Notes: a model not told the origin generated them from the letters alone. DNA of 64,000 bases from UBA10646 sp046296295 (GCA_046296295.1 JBKBLG010000002.1:195338-259337), one strand, 5' to 3'; positions 41,344-49,733 are shown, counted from the stretch's first letter. Translations and numbers: made by a program.

Positions 41344-42236
41344 AATCTAAAACCATATTCAATACCTAGCAGAAAACTTCTAGTCAATCCATCTGGTCGT
41401 ACATCTCTCACAGCAAAAGGGGCAGCCATATTCAACTGTATGCTATGTTGCGCCGAAATTGCAATATCTATAAATAAATTTCCATTGATAGTTAATCCCT
41501 TAGAACCTTCAATAGCAATAGATTTTCCGGTAGCACTGCTAGTATAAGAATCGTTATCTAAGTGATAGATAGGCAATATACTAGGTGTTATAGTAATATA
41601 TTTTACAACGGGTACGAGGTATGCTACTCGCAACAAAACATCGGCGGATCGTTTAAAGTTATTGGTAGGCACCCATGTTCGTAAAGCACTACCGCTAGGG
41701 TATAACATTGGTAAAAATTGATTCTTATTTTGTGTTAATGGCAACTGAATTGCAGTTTGAAGTTGCAATTGCTTATTACTATAACCCCCCCCCATGATAA
41801 CATCAAATGTTCCCAAGCTAGACTGATAATCCATCGGAAGAGGTAGCTCATTAAGCTTACGTGCAGCAGTATTGAGTGGCAACTTCACACCACCAATCAA
41901 TTTTATTTTATCATTGGCATTATAAGTGCTAGTAATAAAAACATCACCCATTCCAAAAGTATTGATTCCATTACCCGATTGTGTCAATGCTGTAAGCTTT
42001 ATATCAGTCACTAACTTTTTATTCCACTGATACAAATAATTAACATAAAATGCATTCGCTTGTATGGCATTATCGGCCTTGCTATAATTAGCGCCAAATT
42101 TTAATAAGTGCCGTTTTGCAAGTGCCTTATTGGGTTGTAAGCTATGTATTGAACAAAAGCCAGCATCACTACAGCCTTGTGCATTTACTAAAGAACTCAT
42201 CATTACACTCAACATCACAAACATCACTTCTTTCAT
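41340..42236 (-). CDS. outer-membrane barrel protein with G9 tract
   Basis: About 298 residues from the start MKEVMFVMLSVMMSSLVNAQ, which forms the signal peptide (the open frame extends 25 codons further up, without sense). After a Cys-containing CSDAGFCS there follow alternating strands ending LGIEYGFRF, with a terminal Phe as in outer-membrane proteins. A resemblance to the phenol-degradation meta-pathway transporter-like barrel family is possible but weak. A run of nine G on the coding strand (41785-41793) encodes Gly residues at mid-gene. Converges on the LysE-like gene. Confidence 0.75.
   Translation of the reverse strand: MKEVMFVMLSVMMSSLVNAQGCSDAGFCSIHSLQPNKALAKRHLLKFGANYSKADNAIQANAFYVNYLYQWNKKLVTDIKLTALTQSGNGINTFGMGDVFITSTYNANDKIKLIGGVKLPLNTAARKLNELPLPMDYQSSLGTFDVIMGGGYSNKQLQLQTAIQLPLTQNKNQFLPMLYPSGSALRTWVPTNNFKRSADVLLRVAYLVPVVKYITITPSILPIYHLDNDSYTSSATGKSIAIEGSKGLTINGNLFIDIAISAQHSIQLNMAAPFAVRDVRPDGLTRSFLLGIEYGFRF
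41785..41793 (-). repeat. mononucleotide tract of nine C/G inside barrel gene
   Basis: Nine consecutive C on the plus strand (G on the coding strand, reading ATG GGG GGG GGT). Slippage by one base would truncate the protein in mid-sequence. Confidence 0.95.
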
Positions 42237-42318
42237 TTGAAATATATTTATTTGCAACATAGTGCATTGAGCATAAGCATTCCTGCCAATTATTCCCGAA
42301 GTATTGCACATTCATCCT

Positions 42319-42362
42319 ACCTTACGGTAAATATTGAGCTGCGTTCGCATTTGCCGTAAGGT
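42319..42362. repeat. composite repeat hairpin, copy 2
   Basis: CCTTACGGTAAAT (42320-42332) and ATTTGCCGTAAGG (42349-42361) around the loop ATTGAGCTGCGTTCGC; same orientation as copy 1 at 35999-36040 and differing at two positions. Outside the element the flanks are unrelated. Confidence 0.95.
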
Positions 42363-42380
42363 ATAGCAATTAACAAAAAC

Positions 42381-42400
42381 AGGCTGCCCTTGGGCAGCCT
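42381..42400 (-). terminator. kbl terminator
   Basis: AGGCTGCCC / GGGCAGCCT, 9-bp stem with 2-nt loop, followed on the minus strand by GTTTTTGTT; 18 bp past the kbl stop. Confidence 0.85.
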
Positions 42401-42418
42401 TAACATATCAATAAAATT

Positions 42419-43606
42419 TTATTTAATTACACCAAGCTGCTTACCAACTTTGGTAAATGCTGCAATAGCTTTATCTAAATGTTCTTGCGTATGTGCAGCA
42501 CTTAATTGCACTCTAATACGTGCCTGGCCTTTGGGTACCACAGGAAAAAAGAAGCCAATAACATAAATACCTTCTTCTAAAATTTGGGCAGCAAATTGCT
42601 GTGCAAGTACGGCATCGTACAACATTACGGGTACTATCGGATGATCTCCGGGTTTAATATCAAAGCCCGCCTCCGTCATCTTAGTACGAAAGTACTTGGT
42701 ATTAAATTCTAATGTATCGCGTAAGGCGGTGGTTTCGGTAAGCATATCGAGTACCGCAATAGAAGCGCCAACAATGCTTGGTGCTACCGTATTGCTAAAC
42801 AAGTAAGGCCTACTCCGCTGACGCAACATTTCTATTATTTCTTTTTTGCCACTGGTAAAGCCTCCGCTGGCACCACCTAATGCCTTACCAAGCGTACCTG
42901 TAATAATATCTATACGGCCCATAACACCTCTGTACTCATGTGTGCCTCTACCTGTTTTGCCCAAGAAACCACTACTGTGGCATTCATCAATCATTACAAT
43001 AGCATCGTACTTATCTGCTAGGTCGCAAATTACATCGAGCTGTGCAATGGTACCATCCATACTAAAGCTGCCATCGGTAACAATAATACGGCTTCGTGCA
43101 CTTTGCGATGCCTGTAATTGTGCCTCTAAATCGGCCATATTATTATGCTCGTAACGATAGCGCTGTGCTTTGCATAAGCGAATACCATCAATAATGCTGG
43201 CATGGTTTAAAGCATCGCTAATAATAGCATCTTGCTCGTTAAATAAAGGCTCGAAAACGCCACCATTGGCATCGAAGGCTGCCGCATACAAAATGGTATC
43301 TTCAGTACCCAGAAACTGGGCAATTTTTTGCTCTAAGGTTTTATGTATGTCTTGCGTACCGCATATAAAACGTACGCTACTCATACCGTAGCCATGTGTA
43401 TCAATAGCTTTGTGAGCAGCTTCAATTACTTTAGGGTGGCTACTTAACCCCAAATAGTTATTAGCACAAAAATTCAATACTTGTTTTCCATTCACAACTA
43501 TTGATGCACCTTGCTCGCTGGTAATAACCCGCTCTTTTTTAAGCAATCCGGCGCTTTCAATTTCAGCCAATTCTGCAGCGATACGTTCAGTGAATTTTTG
43601 ATTCAT
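42419..43606 (-). CDS. kbl: glycine C-acetyltransferase (2-amino-3-ketobutyrate CoA ligase)
   Basis: The 395-residue PLP enzyme of threonine degradation joins 2-amino-3-oxobutyrate and CoA to glycine and acetyl-CoA. Segments: VLNFCANNYLGLSSHPKV, SSVRFICGTQDIHKTLEQKIA, DECHSSGFLGKTGRGTHE, and the PLP lysine in TGTLGKALGGASGG. I use MNQKFTERIAAEL (43604-43606) as start. Related alpha-oxoamine synthases exist, but the RFICGTQ.IHK pattern is that of Kbl. tdh is not adjacent. A TATATTTG box lies upstream at 43625-43632. Confidence 0.92.
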   Translation of the reverse strand: MNQKFTERIAAELAEIESAGLLKKERVITSEQGASIVVNGKQVLNFCANNYLGLSSHPKVIEAAHKAIDTHGYGMSSVRFICGTQDIHKTLEQKIAQFLGTEDTILYAAAFDANGGVFEPLFNEQDAIISDALNHASIIDGIRLCKAQRYRYEHNNMADLEAQLQASQSARSRIIVTDGSFSMDGTIAQLDVICDLADKYDAIVMIDECHSSGFLGKTGRGTHEYRGVMGRIDIITGTLGKALGGASGGFTSGKKEIIEMLRQRSRPYLFSNTVAPSIVGASIAVLDMLTETTALRDTLEFNTKYFRTKMTEAGFDIKPGDHPIVPVMLYDAVLAQQFAAQILEEGIYVIGFFFPVVPKGQARIRVQLSAAHTQEHLDKAIAAFTKVGKQLGVIK

Positions 43607-43624
43607 ACAATATTTTTTGCTGTG

Positions 43625-43632
43625 CAAATATA
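43625..43632 (-). promoter_or_regulatory. possible -7 box of kbl
   Basis: CAAATATA, complement TATATTTG, 19 bp upstream of the kbl start; no clear TTG at the expected distance. Confidence 0.35.
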
Positions 43633-43671
43633 AGCGGCACTAATGGTAGTTAGTTTTTGAGTTTTATAGTC

Positions 43672-43755
43672 ATTTACCGCAAGGTTAGGGTATAAAAAAA
43701 GCTCCGGCCAAAGCTGGAGCAAATATGTATCATCGAATTACCTTACGGTAAATGA
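43672..43755 (-). terminator. adk terminator bracketed by an inverted repeat pair
   Basis: TTTACCGCAAGG (43673-43684, one mismatch) and the exact CCTTACGGTAAA (43741-43752) enclose a hairpin GCTCCGGC / GCTGGAGC (43701-43720), which is followed on the minus strand by a seven-T run. This ends the adk transcript; the repeat copies lie at both ends of the 153-bp gap. Confidence 0.85.
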
Positions 43756-43759
43756 AGGT

Positions 43760-44335
43760 TTATTTTCTACGATCAATTTCTGTACACAAAGCGTTGAAAA
43801 TATCTTCGATAGAACCTTCGCCAGGAATGTTCACCACTTTATTGAACTTACCATAATATGCAGCTACTGCACTTGTTTTCGCATGATATTCTGCGATACG
43901 TGCTTTAATTACAGTTTCGTTGGTATCATCGCTACGGCCACTGGTTTTGCCTCTGTTCATCAAACGTTTAATGAGCTCGTCTTCGCTTACTTCTAACGCT
44001 AATACCACATGAATTTCGGTTTTTTTCAGCTTTAATAGCTTATCTAAAGCCTCACTCTGTGCCTCTGTTCTAGGGAATCCGTCGAACAAAAAGCCTGGTG
44101 CTTCGGGGTTGGCATCTAGAAAGTTATCGACCATACCAATCACAACTTCATCGGGCACCAATTGGCCCTTGTCCATGAAGTTTTTAGCTTCTATACCCAA
44201 TGGTGTAGCTGCTGCTATTTCTGAGCGTAATAAATCGCCAGTACTCAAATGCTTAATGCCGTATCGGGCTATTAATTTTTCGCTTTGGGTACCCTTGCCA
44301 CTACCGGGAGGGCCAAACAAAATGATATTAAACAT
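43760..44335 (-). CDS. adk: adenylate kinase (short form)
   Basis: The 191-residue enzyme interconverts ATP, AMP and ADP. Walker A GPPGSGKGTQ (8-17), AMP site LSTGDLLRSEI and GFLFDGFPRTEAQ are visible. The LID domain is the short type (MNRGKTSGRSDDTNETVIKARIAEY), without the zinc-finger insert, usual for Bacteroidota. Ends EIDRRK, with the stop 5 bp from a repeat copy. A TATATTTG box lies at 44360-44367. Confidence 0.97.
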   Translation of the reverse strand: MFNIILFGPPGSGKGTQSEKLIARYGIKHLSTGDLLRSEIAAATPLGIEAKNFMDKGQLVPDEVVIGMVDNFLDANPEAPGFLFDGFPRTEAQSEALDKLLKLKKTEIHVVLALEVSEDELIKRLMNRGKTSGRSDDTNETVIKARIAEYHAKTSAVAAYYGKFNKVVNIPGEGSIEDIFNALCTEIDRRK

Positions 44336-44359
44336 GCTTTAACAATTGCTTACTCTGGG

Positions 44360-44367
44360 CAAATATA
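44360..44367 (-). promoter_or_regulatory. possible -7 box of adk
   Basis: CAAATATA, complement TATATTTG, 25 bp upstream of the adk start. No matching TTG found 17-23 bp further. Confidence 0.35.
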
Positions 44368-44489
44368 ACCTAACTGCTAAGAAAATAGTAATTTTCGTGG
44401 TGTGTATGCTGCAATAACTACACATAGATTTTATTAGCATGTTTTATACTTTAACAAACCAATACATGTACTTCTACGTAATTAATAGC

Positions 44490-45059
44490 ATGAGAACATT
44501 ACTTGTATTACTTTTGTTGGTATGTTGTGGTTGCCAATCGCAATCGCAACCCGCATCTAAAGACACGACCACAAAAAGAAAAGTTATGGATAACGACAAA
44601 AAAAATCCGGTGTATAACCGTGCCGATACCGGTAGGGTGAATCTGACAGACGATGAGTGGAAACAAATCCTGCCGGCCGATGTGTACTACATTGCTCGTC
44701 AGAAGGGTACAGAAAGGCCTTGGAGCAGCAAATTTGAGGCGTTTAATGAAGTGGGCACTTACTATTGTGCAGCCTGCGGCAATGCCTTATTTAAAAGTGA
44801 TACCAAATTCGATAGCGGCTGTGGTTGGCCTAGTTTTTACGAACCAATTACCAAGGGAAGTATTATATACAAACCCGATTATAGCCACGGTATGACGCGT
44901 ACCGAAGTAATGTGTGGCCGCTGCAAAGGGCATTTAGGACATGTGTTTGAAGATGGCCCTCCGCCCACGGGCTTGCGATATTGTATCAACGGTGTTGTGC
45001 TAGATTTTGAGAAGGCACAAGCCGCTAAAAAGGAGTACGATAAAAAAAAGAAAAGCTAA
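44490..45059 (+). CDS. msrB: peptide-methionine (R)-S-oxide reductase, lipoprotein form
   Basis: About 189 residues. A lipoprotein leader (LLVLLLLVCCGCQSQ) targets it to the envelope. The MsrB domain (about 60-180) has the zinc-binding pairs CAAC and CGRC, GCGWPSFYEPI, the segment HGMTRTEVMCGRC, GHLGHVFEDGPPPTGLRYCINGVVLDF with the catalytic Cys in RYCIN. It reduces methionine-R-sulfoxide. I choose ATG 44490 because the leader starts there; the frame is open 17 codons upstream. Followed by the tRNA gene on the same strand. Confidence 0.93.
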   Translation: MRTLLVLLLLVCCGCQSQSQPASKDTTTKRKVMDNDKKNPVYNRADTGRVNLTDDEWKQILPADVYYIARQKGTERPWSSKFEAFNEVGTYYCAACGNALFKSDTKFDSGCGWPSFYEPITKGSIIYKPDYSHGMTRTEVMCGRCKGHLGHVFEDGPPPTGLRYCINGVVLDFEKAQAAKKEYDKKKKS

Positions 45060-45124
45060 TGTTGGCTCAAATGTACTAATCAGCTAATTTTGCCGTCCTT
45101 TAGCGTTATTACTTGTAGCGCTGC

Positions 45125-45201
45125 GGACCCTTAGCTCAGTTGGTTAGAGCATCTGACTCATAATCAGAGGGTCGCTGGTTCAAGCCCAGCAGGGTCCACC
45201 A
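45125..45201 (+). tRNA. tRNA with CAU anticodon (Met or Ile2)
   Basis: A complete 77-nt cloverleaf: acceptor GGACCC.../...GGGTCC, D arm TAGCTCAGTTGGTTAGAGC, anticodon stem TCTGA/TCAGA with loop CTCATAA (anticodon CAT at 45159-45161), T arm GCTGGTTCAAGCCCAGC, and encoded CCA end. CAU is used by elongator Met, initiator Met and lysidine-modified Ile2. The T arm and acceptor resemble E. coli ileX, while Bacteroidota Met tRNAs can look alike; I cannot decide. It lacks the initiator C1:A72 mismatch. Confidence 0.95.
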
Positions 45202-45203
45202 AT

Positions 45204-45242
45204 AACAAACAAGGGTTACAGCAGTGTAGCCCTTGTTGTTTG
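45204..45242 (+). terminator. terminator after the tRNA gene
   Basis: AACAAGGG-TTACA / TGTAG-CCCTTGTT hairpin extended by flanking ACAA/TTGT pairs, with T-rich 3' side, right after the CCA end. Confidence 0.75.
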
Positions 45243-45401
45243 TTACAGGGGGCTGTTATCGCTTTAACAATACACCATCATCGCTCACTACCCCAAATGC
45301 CTTTTTTAACTCATACAATAATGGTTAAACCATTGTTAAAGCAATATACATGCCTGTGCAATTGATTTGCAATGGCATCTAAAGCCCAATAAACTTGCTT
45401 C

Positions 45402-45983
45402 ATGCGATCATTTATAGCTGTTGTGTTTGCAGGTATCTTTCTAGGTGCTGCACCAGATAAATATGATTTTTTCCAACAATTAGCGCAAGCGGCTGCACAA
45501 CTAACAAAGCAACCAGTAACCTACGACCCTTCGTATTATAATATTCCTTACCCCAATGGCGATGTACCTGCCAATAAAGGTGTTTGTGCCGATGTAGTAA
45601 TACGTGCCTATCGAAAACTTGGTATTGATTTGCAACAGCTTGTACATGAAGACATGCTACAAAACTTTCAAGCATATCCTCAAAAGTGGGGGCTTCGCCA
45701 AACAGATAAGAATATTGATCATCGAAGGGTATTGAACTTAGCTACTTTTTTTTCCCGTAAGGGCACAATCCTTGCGGTAAATAACAACGCCAAGAGCTAC
45801 CAACCTGGCGATATTGTTTGCTGGATGGTAAATGGCAAACTACCTCATATTGGTATTGTAGTTATACCTAAAAGCAGCGACCAACAGCGTCATTTAATAG
45901 TACATAATATTGGCCGTGGTCAAGTAATAGAAGATGTTTTATTCAGCTACCCAATAACTGGGCACTATCGTTACCAGCCTTAG
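45402..45983 (+). CDS. DUF1287 family protein
   Basis: The 193-residue protein has a short signal peptide (AVVFAGIFLGAAP) and the full DUF1287 pattern: YNIPYPNGDVPANKGVCADVVIRAYRKLGIDLQQLVHEDM in series, then NIDHRRVLNLATFFSRKG, YQPGDIVCW, LPHIGIVV and ITGHYRY at the end. The conserved Cys, His and Asp suggest an NlpC/P60-like papain-fold amidase in the periplasm. Two repeat variants (45751-45762 and 45770-45781) encode SRKGTILAVNN in an otherwise variable loop. Confidence 0.9.
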   Translation: MRSFIAVVFAGIFLGAAPDKYDFFQQLAQAAAQLTKQPVTYDPSYYNIPYPNGDVPANKGVCADVVIRAYRKLGIDLQQLVHEDMLQNFQAYPQKWGLRQTDKNIDHRRVLNLATFFSRKGTILAVNNNAKSYQPGDIVCWMVNGKLPHIGIVVIPKSSDQQRHLIVHNIGRGQVIEDVLFSYPITGHYRYQP

Positions 45984-45986
45984 TTT

Positions 45987-46432
45987 TTAGTTGCGTAGCC
46001 ACCTTGGCCTTGCCAACGGTAGGCATCGCAAAACATAACTAGGTGTCATTGTTTTGATGACTTCGGCAGGTTTACAGCGTAGAACACTCCAATCTTCATC
46101 AATGGCTAACATACGAACGGGTTCAAATCATAGGTTGCGAAGTGCTTGCCAACCATTATCGCTATTAAAATTAAGCTTGTATTTTTTTGAAGTACCTTTC
46201 TGATAACAAAACCAAAGCAGGTATAGTTGGTACGCTTTGGTATAATAGCAGTGCTAAAATGCGTTACCGCTGTAAGTTTTGTTCAAAAAATAAGTACAAC
46301 TTCTATGCTATCGCCAGCATTTGTTTTACCGTAAGGTGAGAGGAAAAATTGGCTTACAACGGTGCTGGTGCATTTAAAATTACAACATTGATAGCGGCTT
46401 TAACATTAAGTTTTTTTAAGTAATGTGCTCAT
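45987..46432 (-). pseudogene. decayed DUF3052-like gene
   Basis: No intact frame, but the minus strand holds recognisable pieces in order: MSTLL then, after one extra A in an A7 run, KKLNVKAAINVVILNAP; NAGDSIEVVLIF; and WFCYQKGTSKKYKLNFNSD, NGWQALRNL, stop TGA where family members have Gly, FEPVRMLAIDEDWSVLR, KPAEVIKTM. From memory this follows the DUF3052-like family pattern (LNAP, W-x-Y-x-KGTSK, AIDEDWSALRF). At least three lesions (A-run indel, frame shift near the exact repeat copy at 46325-46336, TGA) make it a pseudogene. This fills the 460-bp gap. Confidence 0.7.
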
Positions 46433-46443
46433 ATACAGAAATG

Positions 46444-46950
46444 CTACTGCTTTCTAATGGCGTATACCAACTCATCTTCAAGTATGCCATTTTTAATCAG
46501 TGTTTTTTCAAATCTTGCTTCTAATACAAAACCAACTTTTTCTAGTACACGTTGCGAGGCAATGTTGCGCCCAAATGGTCTGGCGAAAATGCGATTAATG
46601 GGTAACTGTTGAAAACCATAATGCACCATTTGCCGAATAGCCTCTGTTACAATACCTTTTCCCCAAAAGGGCTCGCCAAGCCAGTAACCTAATTCGGCGT
46701 TATTACGAAAAACATCGTGCTGCAAATGCAAGCCAATGCCACCAACAGCAGCACCATCAATTGTAATTGCCATAATGGTAACCGGATTACCATTTGCTGC
46801 CATTTGTATAAACTGTTGCGCATTTGTTTCGGTATACGGATGCGGAAAACCATCGGTAAGATTATTGGCAATATTGGCATTGTTAGCATAGTGCACTAAA
46901 CTAGGCACATCTGTTAATTGCCAAGATCGTAATAATAAAGATGACTTCAT
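46444..46950 (-). CDS. GNAT acetyltransferase, RimJ/RimL-like
   Basis: The 168-residue protein shows the GNAT fold: LLLRSWQLTDVPSLVHYANN at the start, AAVGGIGLHLQ, AELGYWLGEPFWGKGIVTEAIRQMVHYGF (acetyl-CoA loop GKGIVTEA in place of Q/RxxGxG/A), and NIASQRVLEKVGF. This is the RimJ-type branch that acetylates protein N-termini or small amines. It faces away from nadB; the decayed gene lies just downstream. Confidence 0.88.
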   Translation of the reverse strand: MKSSLLLRSWQLTDVPSLVHYANNANIANNLTDGFPHPYTETNAQQFIQMAANGNPVTIMAITIDGAAVGGIGLHLQHDVFRNNAELGYWLGEPFWGKGIVTEAIRQMVHYGFQQLPINRIFARPFGRNIASQRVLEKVGFVLEARFEKTLIKNGILEDELVYAIRKQ

Positions 46951-47004
46951 ACTTTAAAGGTACAGAGTATTTGCAGTGCTTATATGATATTTATACAATC
47001 ATTC

Positions 47005-47100
47005 ATTTACCGCAAGGTATATCTTGTACAAAAACTAACGATAAGCTTGCTTTGCAGTATTTTTACCACTTTAAGTTTTGATAACACCTTGCGGTAAATG
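47005..47100. repeat. inverted pair of repeat variants upstream of nadB
   Basis: TTTACCGCAAGG (47006-47017) and CCTTGCGGTAAA (47087-47098) are exact complements of each other, each one base from the main 12-mer, 69 bp apart. The second ends 29 bp before the nadB start. Confidence 0.88.
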
Positions 47101-47126
47101 AGCTGCCGCAACCGTAAAAACATAGC

Positions 47127-48731
47127 ATGTACACAGATTTTTTGGTGATTGGAAGTGGTATTGCCGGCTCAACCTATGCCATAAAAATGGCGGCAACCTT
47201 TCCGGAAAAAACAATAACCATACTTACTAAAACCGTTGCCGACGAAACCAACACCAAATACGCTCAAGGTGGCGTTGCCGGTGTTTGGGATGCTGCAAAA
47301 GATAGCTTCGATAAACATATTGACGATACCCTCATTGCCGGCGATGGTCTTTGTAATCGCAATATTGTTGAAATAGTGGTGAAAGAGGGCCCCGACCGTA
47401 TTCGTGAAATTATCAGCTACGGTACCAGTTTCGATAAGTTAGACGATAGCACTTACAGCCTTGGAAAAGAAGGCGGCCACAGTGAAAACCGCATCTTACA
47501 TCATAAAGATGTTACCGGTAAAGAAATTGAGAGAGCCCTGTTGCAAGAGCTGGCTAAGTACCCCAATATTCATTTGTTACACCATTATTTTGTGGTAGAT
47601 CTTATTACACAGCACCACCTTGGTTATCTTGTTACCAAGAGTAGCCTTGATATTGCCTGCTATGGAGTATATGTACTCAACTTACAAACCAACGAAACAG
47701 AAACCATATTATCGGGTGTAACCTTATTAGCAACAGGCGGTTGTGGCCAGGCGTATCGTACCACCACCAACCCCACTATTGCAACTGGCGATGGTGTTGC
47801 ATTGGTATACCGTGCTAAAGGTCGTATTGAAAACATGGAGTTTATACAGTTTCACCCAACAGCATTGTATGAGCCAGGCATATCACCTTCTTTTTTAATT
47901 ACAGAAGCCGTTCGGGGCGAGGGTGGCATACTCCGCAATAAACAAGGCGAAGCTTTTATGCAACGCTACGATACCCGTGCCGATCTTGCCCCCCGCGATA
48001 TTGTAGCCCGTGCTATTGATAACGAAATGAAACGTGGCGGTACAGAATACGTGTACCTCGATGTAAGGCATATACCCCTGGCACAATTTAAATCGCATTT
48101 CCCTAATATTTACGAAAAATGCTTAAGCATTGGCATTGATGTTACCCAACATATGATTCCGGTAGCTCCCGCCGCACATTACAGTTGCGGTGGCATTAAA
48201 ACCGATGAATGGGGCAGAACCAGCATCCGGCATTTATATGCCTGTGGCGAATGTGCCAGCACGGGCTTACACGGTGCTAACCGGCTCGCCAGTAACAGCT
48301 TACTAGAAGCTATGGTGTTTGCACACCGAGCGTTCTTGCATTATTGCCAACAACCCACCAACAGCAATAGTGCTGCATTACAGCATGCCATCCCCGATTG
48401 GAACGCACAAGGCACCAGCGCCCCAACAGAAATGATTCTCATTACACAAAGCCTCAAAGAATTACAACAAATCATGAGCGACTATGTAGGCATTGTTAGA
48501 ACCGATTTACGCCTAGAACGTGCCAGCAAGCGCCTCGATTTGCTGCATGAAGAAACAGAACAACTCTACGAAACCACCACCCTATCGCCACAACTTTGCG
48601 AACTGCGCAACTTAATTACCGTTGGCTACTTAATTGTAAAAGGTGCTCAGTTCAGAAAAGAAAGCATTGGCTTACACTACAATACCGACCACCCAAAAAA
48701 AAGTACCATCGTTCAAAATATAGTTTTATAA
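47127..48731 (+). CDS. nadB: L-aspartate oxidase
   Basis: The 534-residue FAD enzyme oxidises aspartate to iminoaspartate, first step of NAD synthesis. FAD motif GSGIAGSTYAIKMA (8-21), TKYAQGGVAGVW, HTDDT-like HIDDTLIAGDGLC, GGCGQAYRTTTNP, FHPTALYEPG, RGEGGILRN, YSCGGIKTDEWGRTS and the C-terminal helical domain with LRLERASKRLD are all present. nadA and nadC are not in the window. The stop codon overlaps the edge of a repeat copy. Confidence 0.96.
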   Translation: MYTDFLVIGSGIAGSTYAIKMAATFPEKTITILTKTVADETNTKYAQGGVAGVWDAAKDSFDKHIDDTLIAGDGLCNRNIVEIVVKEGPDRIREIISYGTSFDKLDDSTYSLGKEGGHSENRILHHKDVTGKEIERALLQELAKYPNIHLLHHYFVVDLITQHHLGYLVTKSSLDIACYGVYVLNLQTNETETILSGVTLLATGGCGQAYRTTTNPTIATGDGVALVYRAKGRIENMEFIQFHPTALYEPGISPSFLITEAVRGEGGILRNKQGEAFMQRYDTRADLAPRDIVARAIDNEMKRGGTEYVYLDVRHIPLAQFKSHFPNIYEKCLSIGIDVTQHMIPVAPAAHYSCGGIKTDEWGRTSIRHLYACGECASTGLHGANRLASNSLLEAMVFAHRAFLHYCQQPTNSNSAALQHAIPDWNAQGTSAPTEMILITQSLKELQQIMSDYVGIVRTDLRLERASKRLDLLHEETEQLYETTTLSPQLCELRNLITVGYLIVKGAQFRKESIGLHYNTDHPKKSTIVQNIVL

Positions 48732-48746
48732 CCTTGCGGTAAATGT
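48731..48746. repeat. interspersed repeat variant
   Basis: ACCTTGCGGTAAATG (12-mer at 48732-48743, one mismatch) begins at the nadB stop codon, in the 45-bp gap before the acyltransferase gene. Confidence 0.85.
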
Positions 48747-48776
48747 TGTAAGCCCCGTATCATCAACAATAATTTT

Positions 48777-49652
48777 ATGGTTCGAATTTTGTTTTACAGC
48801 TTATCGCGATTACCACTAAGGGTACTGTATTTGTTTAGCGACGTAGCTTATTTTATAATGTATTACATCGTAGGCTATCGCAAGCAGGTAGTAATGCAAA
48901 ATCTAGAAATTGCATTCCCTGAAAAAACAAAAGCAGAGAAAACACGCATTGCCAAAAACTTTTATCGTGGCTTTGTAGATACTTTTTTAGAAACCGTTAA
49001 GCTCATTAGCATGCCTGAAGCAGAGGTGCGCCGTAGAGTTACCGGCGACTTTAGTGTACTGCATCAGCTATATCAAGAAGGTTATAGTGTGCAATTGCAC
49101 ACGGGGCATTTTTTCAATTGGGAATTTGTTAATCACGCCATCGCACTGTACACTCCTCATACTTTTTTAGGTGTTTTTACACCTATTAGCAACAAGGCAT
49201 TCAGCGATATTATGTTTAATATGCGTAAGCGATTTGGTACTGTTTTAATACCTGCTACGAAGTTTAAACATCTTTTTTCACAGTATGCTAAAGCTGGACC
49301 TTACGTGTTAGGTTTAATAGCCGACCAATCGCCAGGCAACCCGCTTAATGCCTATTGGCATCCGCTATTTGGCAAAATGACGGCTTTTGTAAAAGGACCA
49401 GAGAAGGGTAGCCGCAACATGAATACTGCCGTAGTAATGTTACATTTTTATCGTGTGAAACGAGGTTATTACCGTGTAGATGCCGAATTACTCACCAAGC
49501 ACCCTAACGAATTACCGGAGGGAGCTATCACAAAAGCATTTGTGCATTTCTTAGAAGAAAGTATTAAAAAAAGGCCGGAAAGCTATTTATGGAGTCACAA
49601 ACGCTGGAAACATGCTTATAACGATAGTTATAAAAACTTGGTAATTACATAA
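48777..49652 (+). CDS. LpxL/HtrB-like lipid A acyltransferase
   Basis: The 291-residue protein has an N-terminal membrane helix (about 12-35) and the lysophospholipid acyltransferase fold: HTGHFFNWEFV (HX4-E-type catalytic pair with His and Glu), LIADQSPGNPLNAYW, and YRVDAELLTKH with a C-terminal YLWSHKRWKH typical of LpxL/LpxM (YLWxHRRWK). It likely adds a secondary acyl chain to lipid A in the inner membrane. 45 bp downstream of nadB, perhaps co-transcribed. A strong terminator follows. Confidence 0.92.
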   Translation: MVRILFYSLSRLPLRVLYLFSDVAYFIMYYIVGYRKQVVMQNLEIAFPEKTKAEKTRIAKNFYRGFVDTFLETVKLISMPEAEVRRRVTGDFSVLHQLYQEGYSVQLHTGHFFNWEFVNHAIALYTPHTFLGVFTPISNKAFSDIMFNMRKRFGTVLIPATKFKHLFSQYAKAGPYVLGLIADQSPGNPLNAYWHPLFGKMTAFVKGPEKGSRNMNTAVVMLHFYRVKRGYYRVDAELLTKHPNELPEGAITKAFVHFLEESIKKRPESYLWSHKRWKHAYNDSYKNLVIT

Positions 49653-49683
49653 CTATCATCGCAATGGTTTATAACTTTTGTAC

Positions 49684-49711
49684 AAAGGGCTCGCCTTCGG
49701 CGAGCCCTTTG
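49684..49711 (+). terminator. terminator of nadB-acyltransferase
   Basis: AAAGGGCTCGCC-TTCG-GGCGAGCCCTTT stem-loop with a TTCG tetraloop, 31 bp after the acyltransferase stop. Confidence 0.85.
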
Positions 49712-49733
49712 TATTGATAATTACCTATAATGT

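Noticed and set aside
35998..42362. Composite element as a classical insertion sequence or integron end
   Set aside because: No transposase, integrase or target-site duplication was seen; only the 43-bp elements themselves repeat.
45125..45201. Initiator tRNA-Met
   Set aside because: The acceptor stem starts with a normal G-C pair, lacking the C1:A72 mismatch of bacterial initiators.
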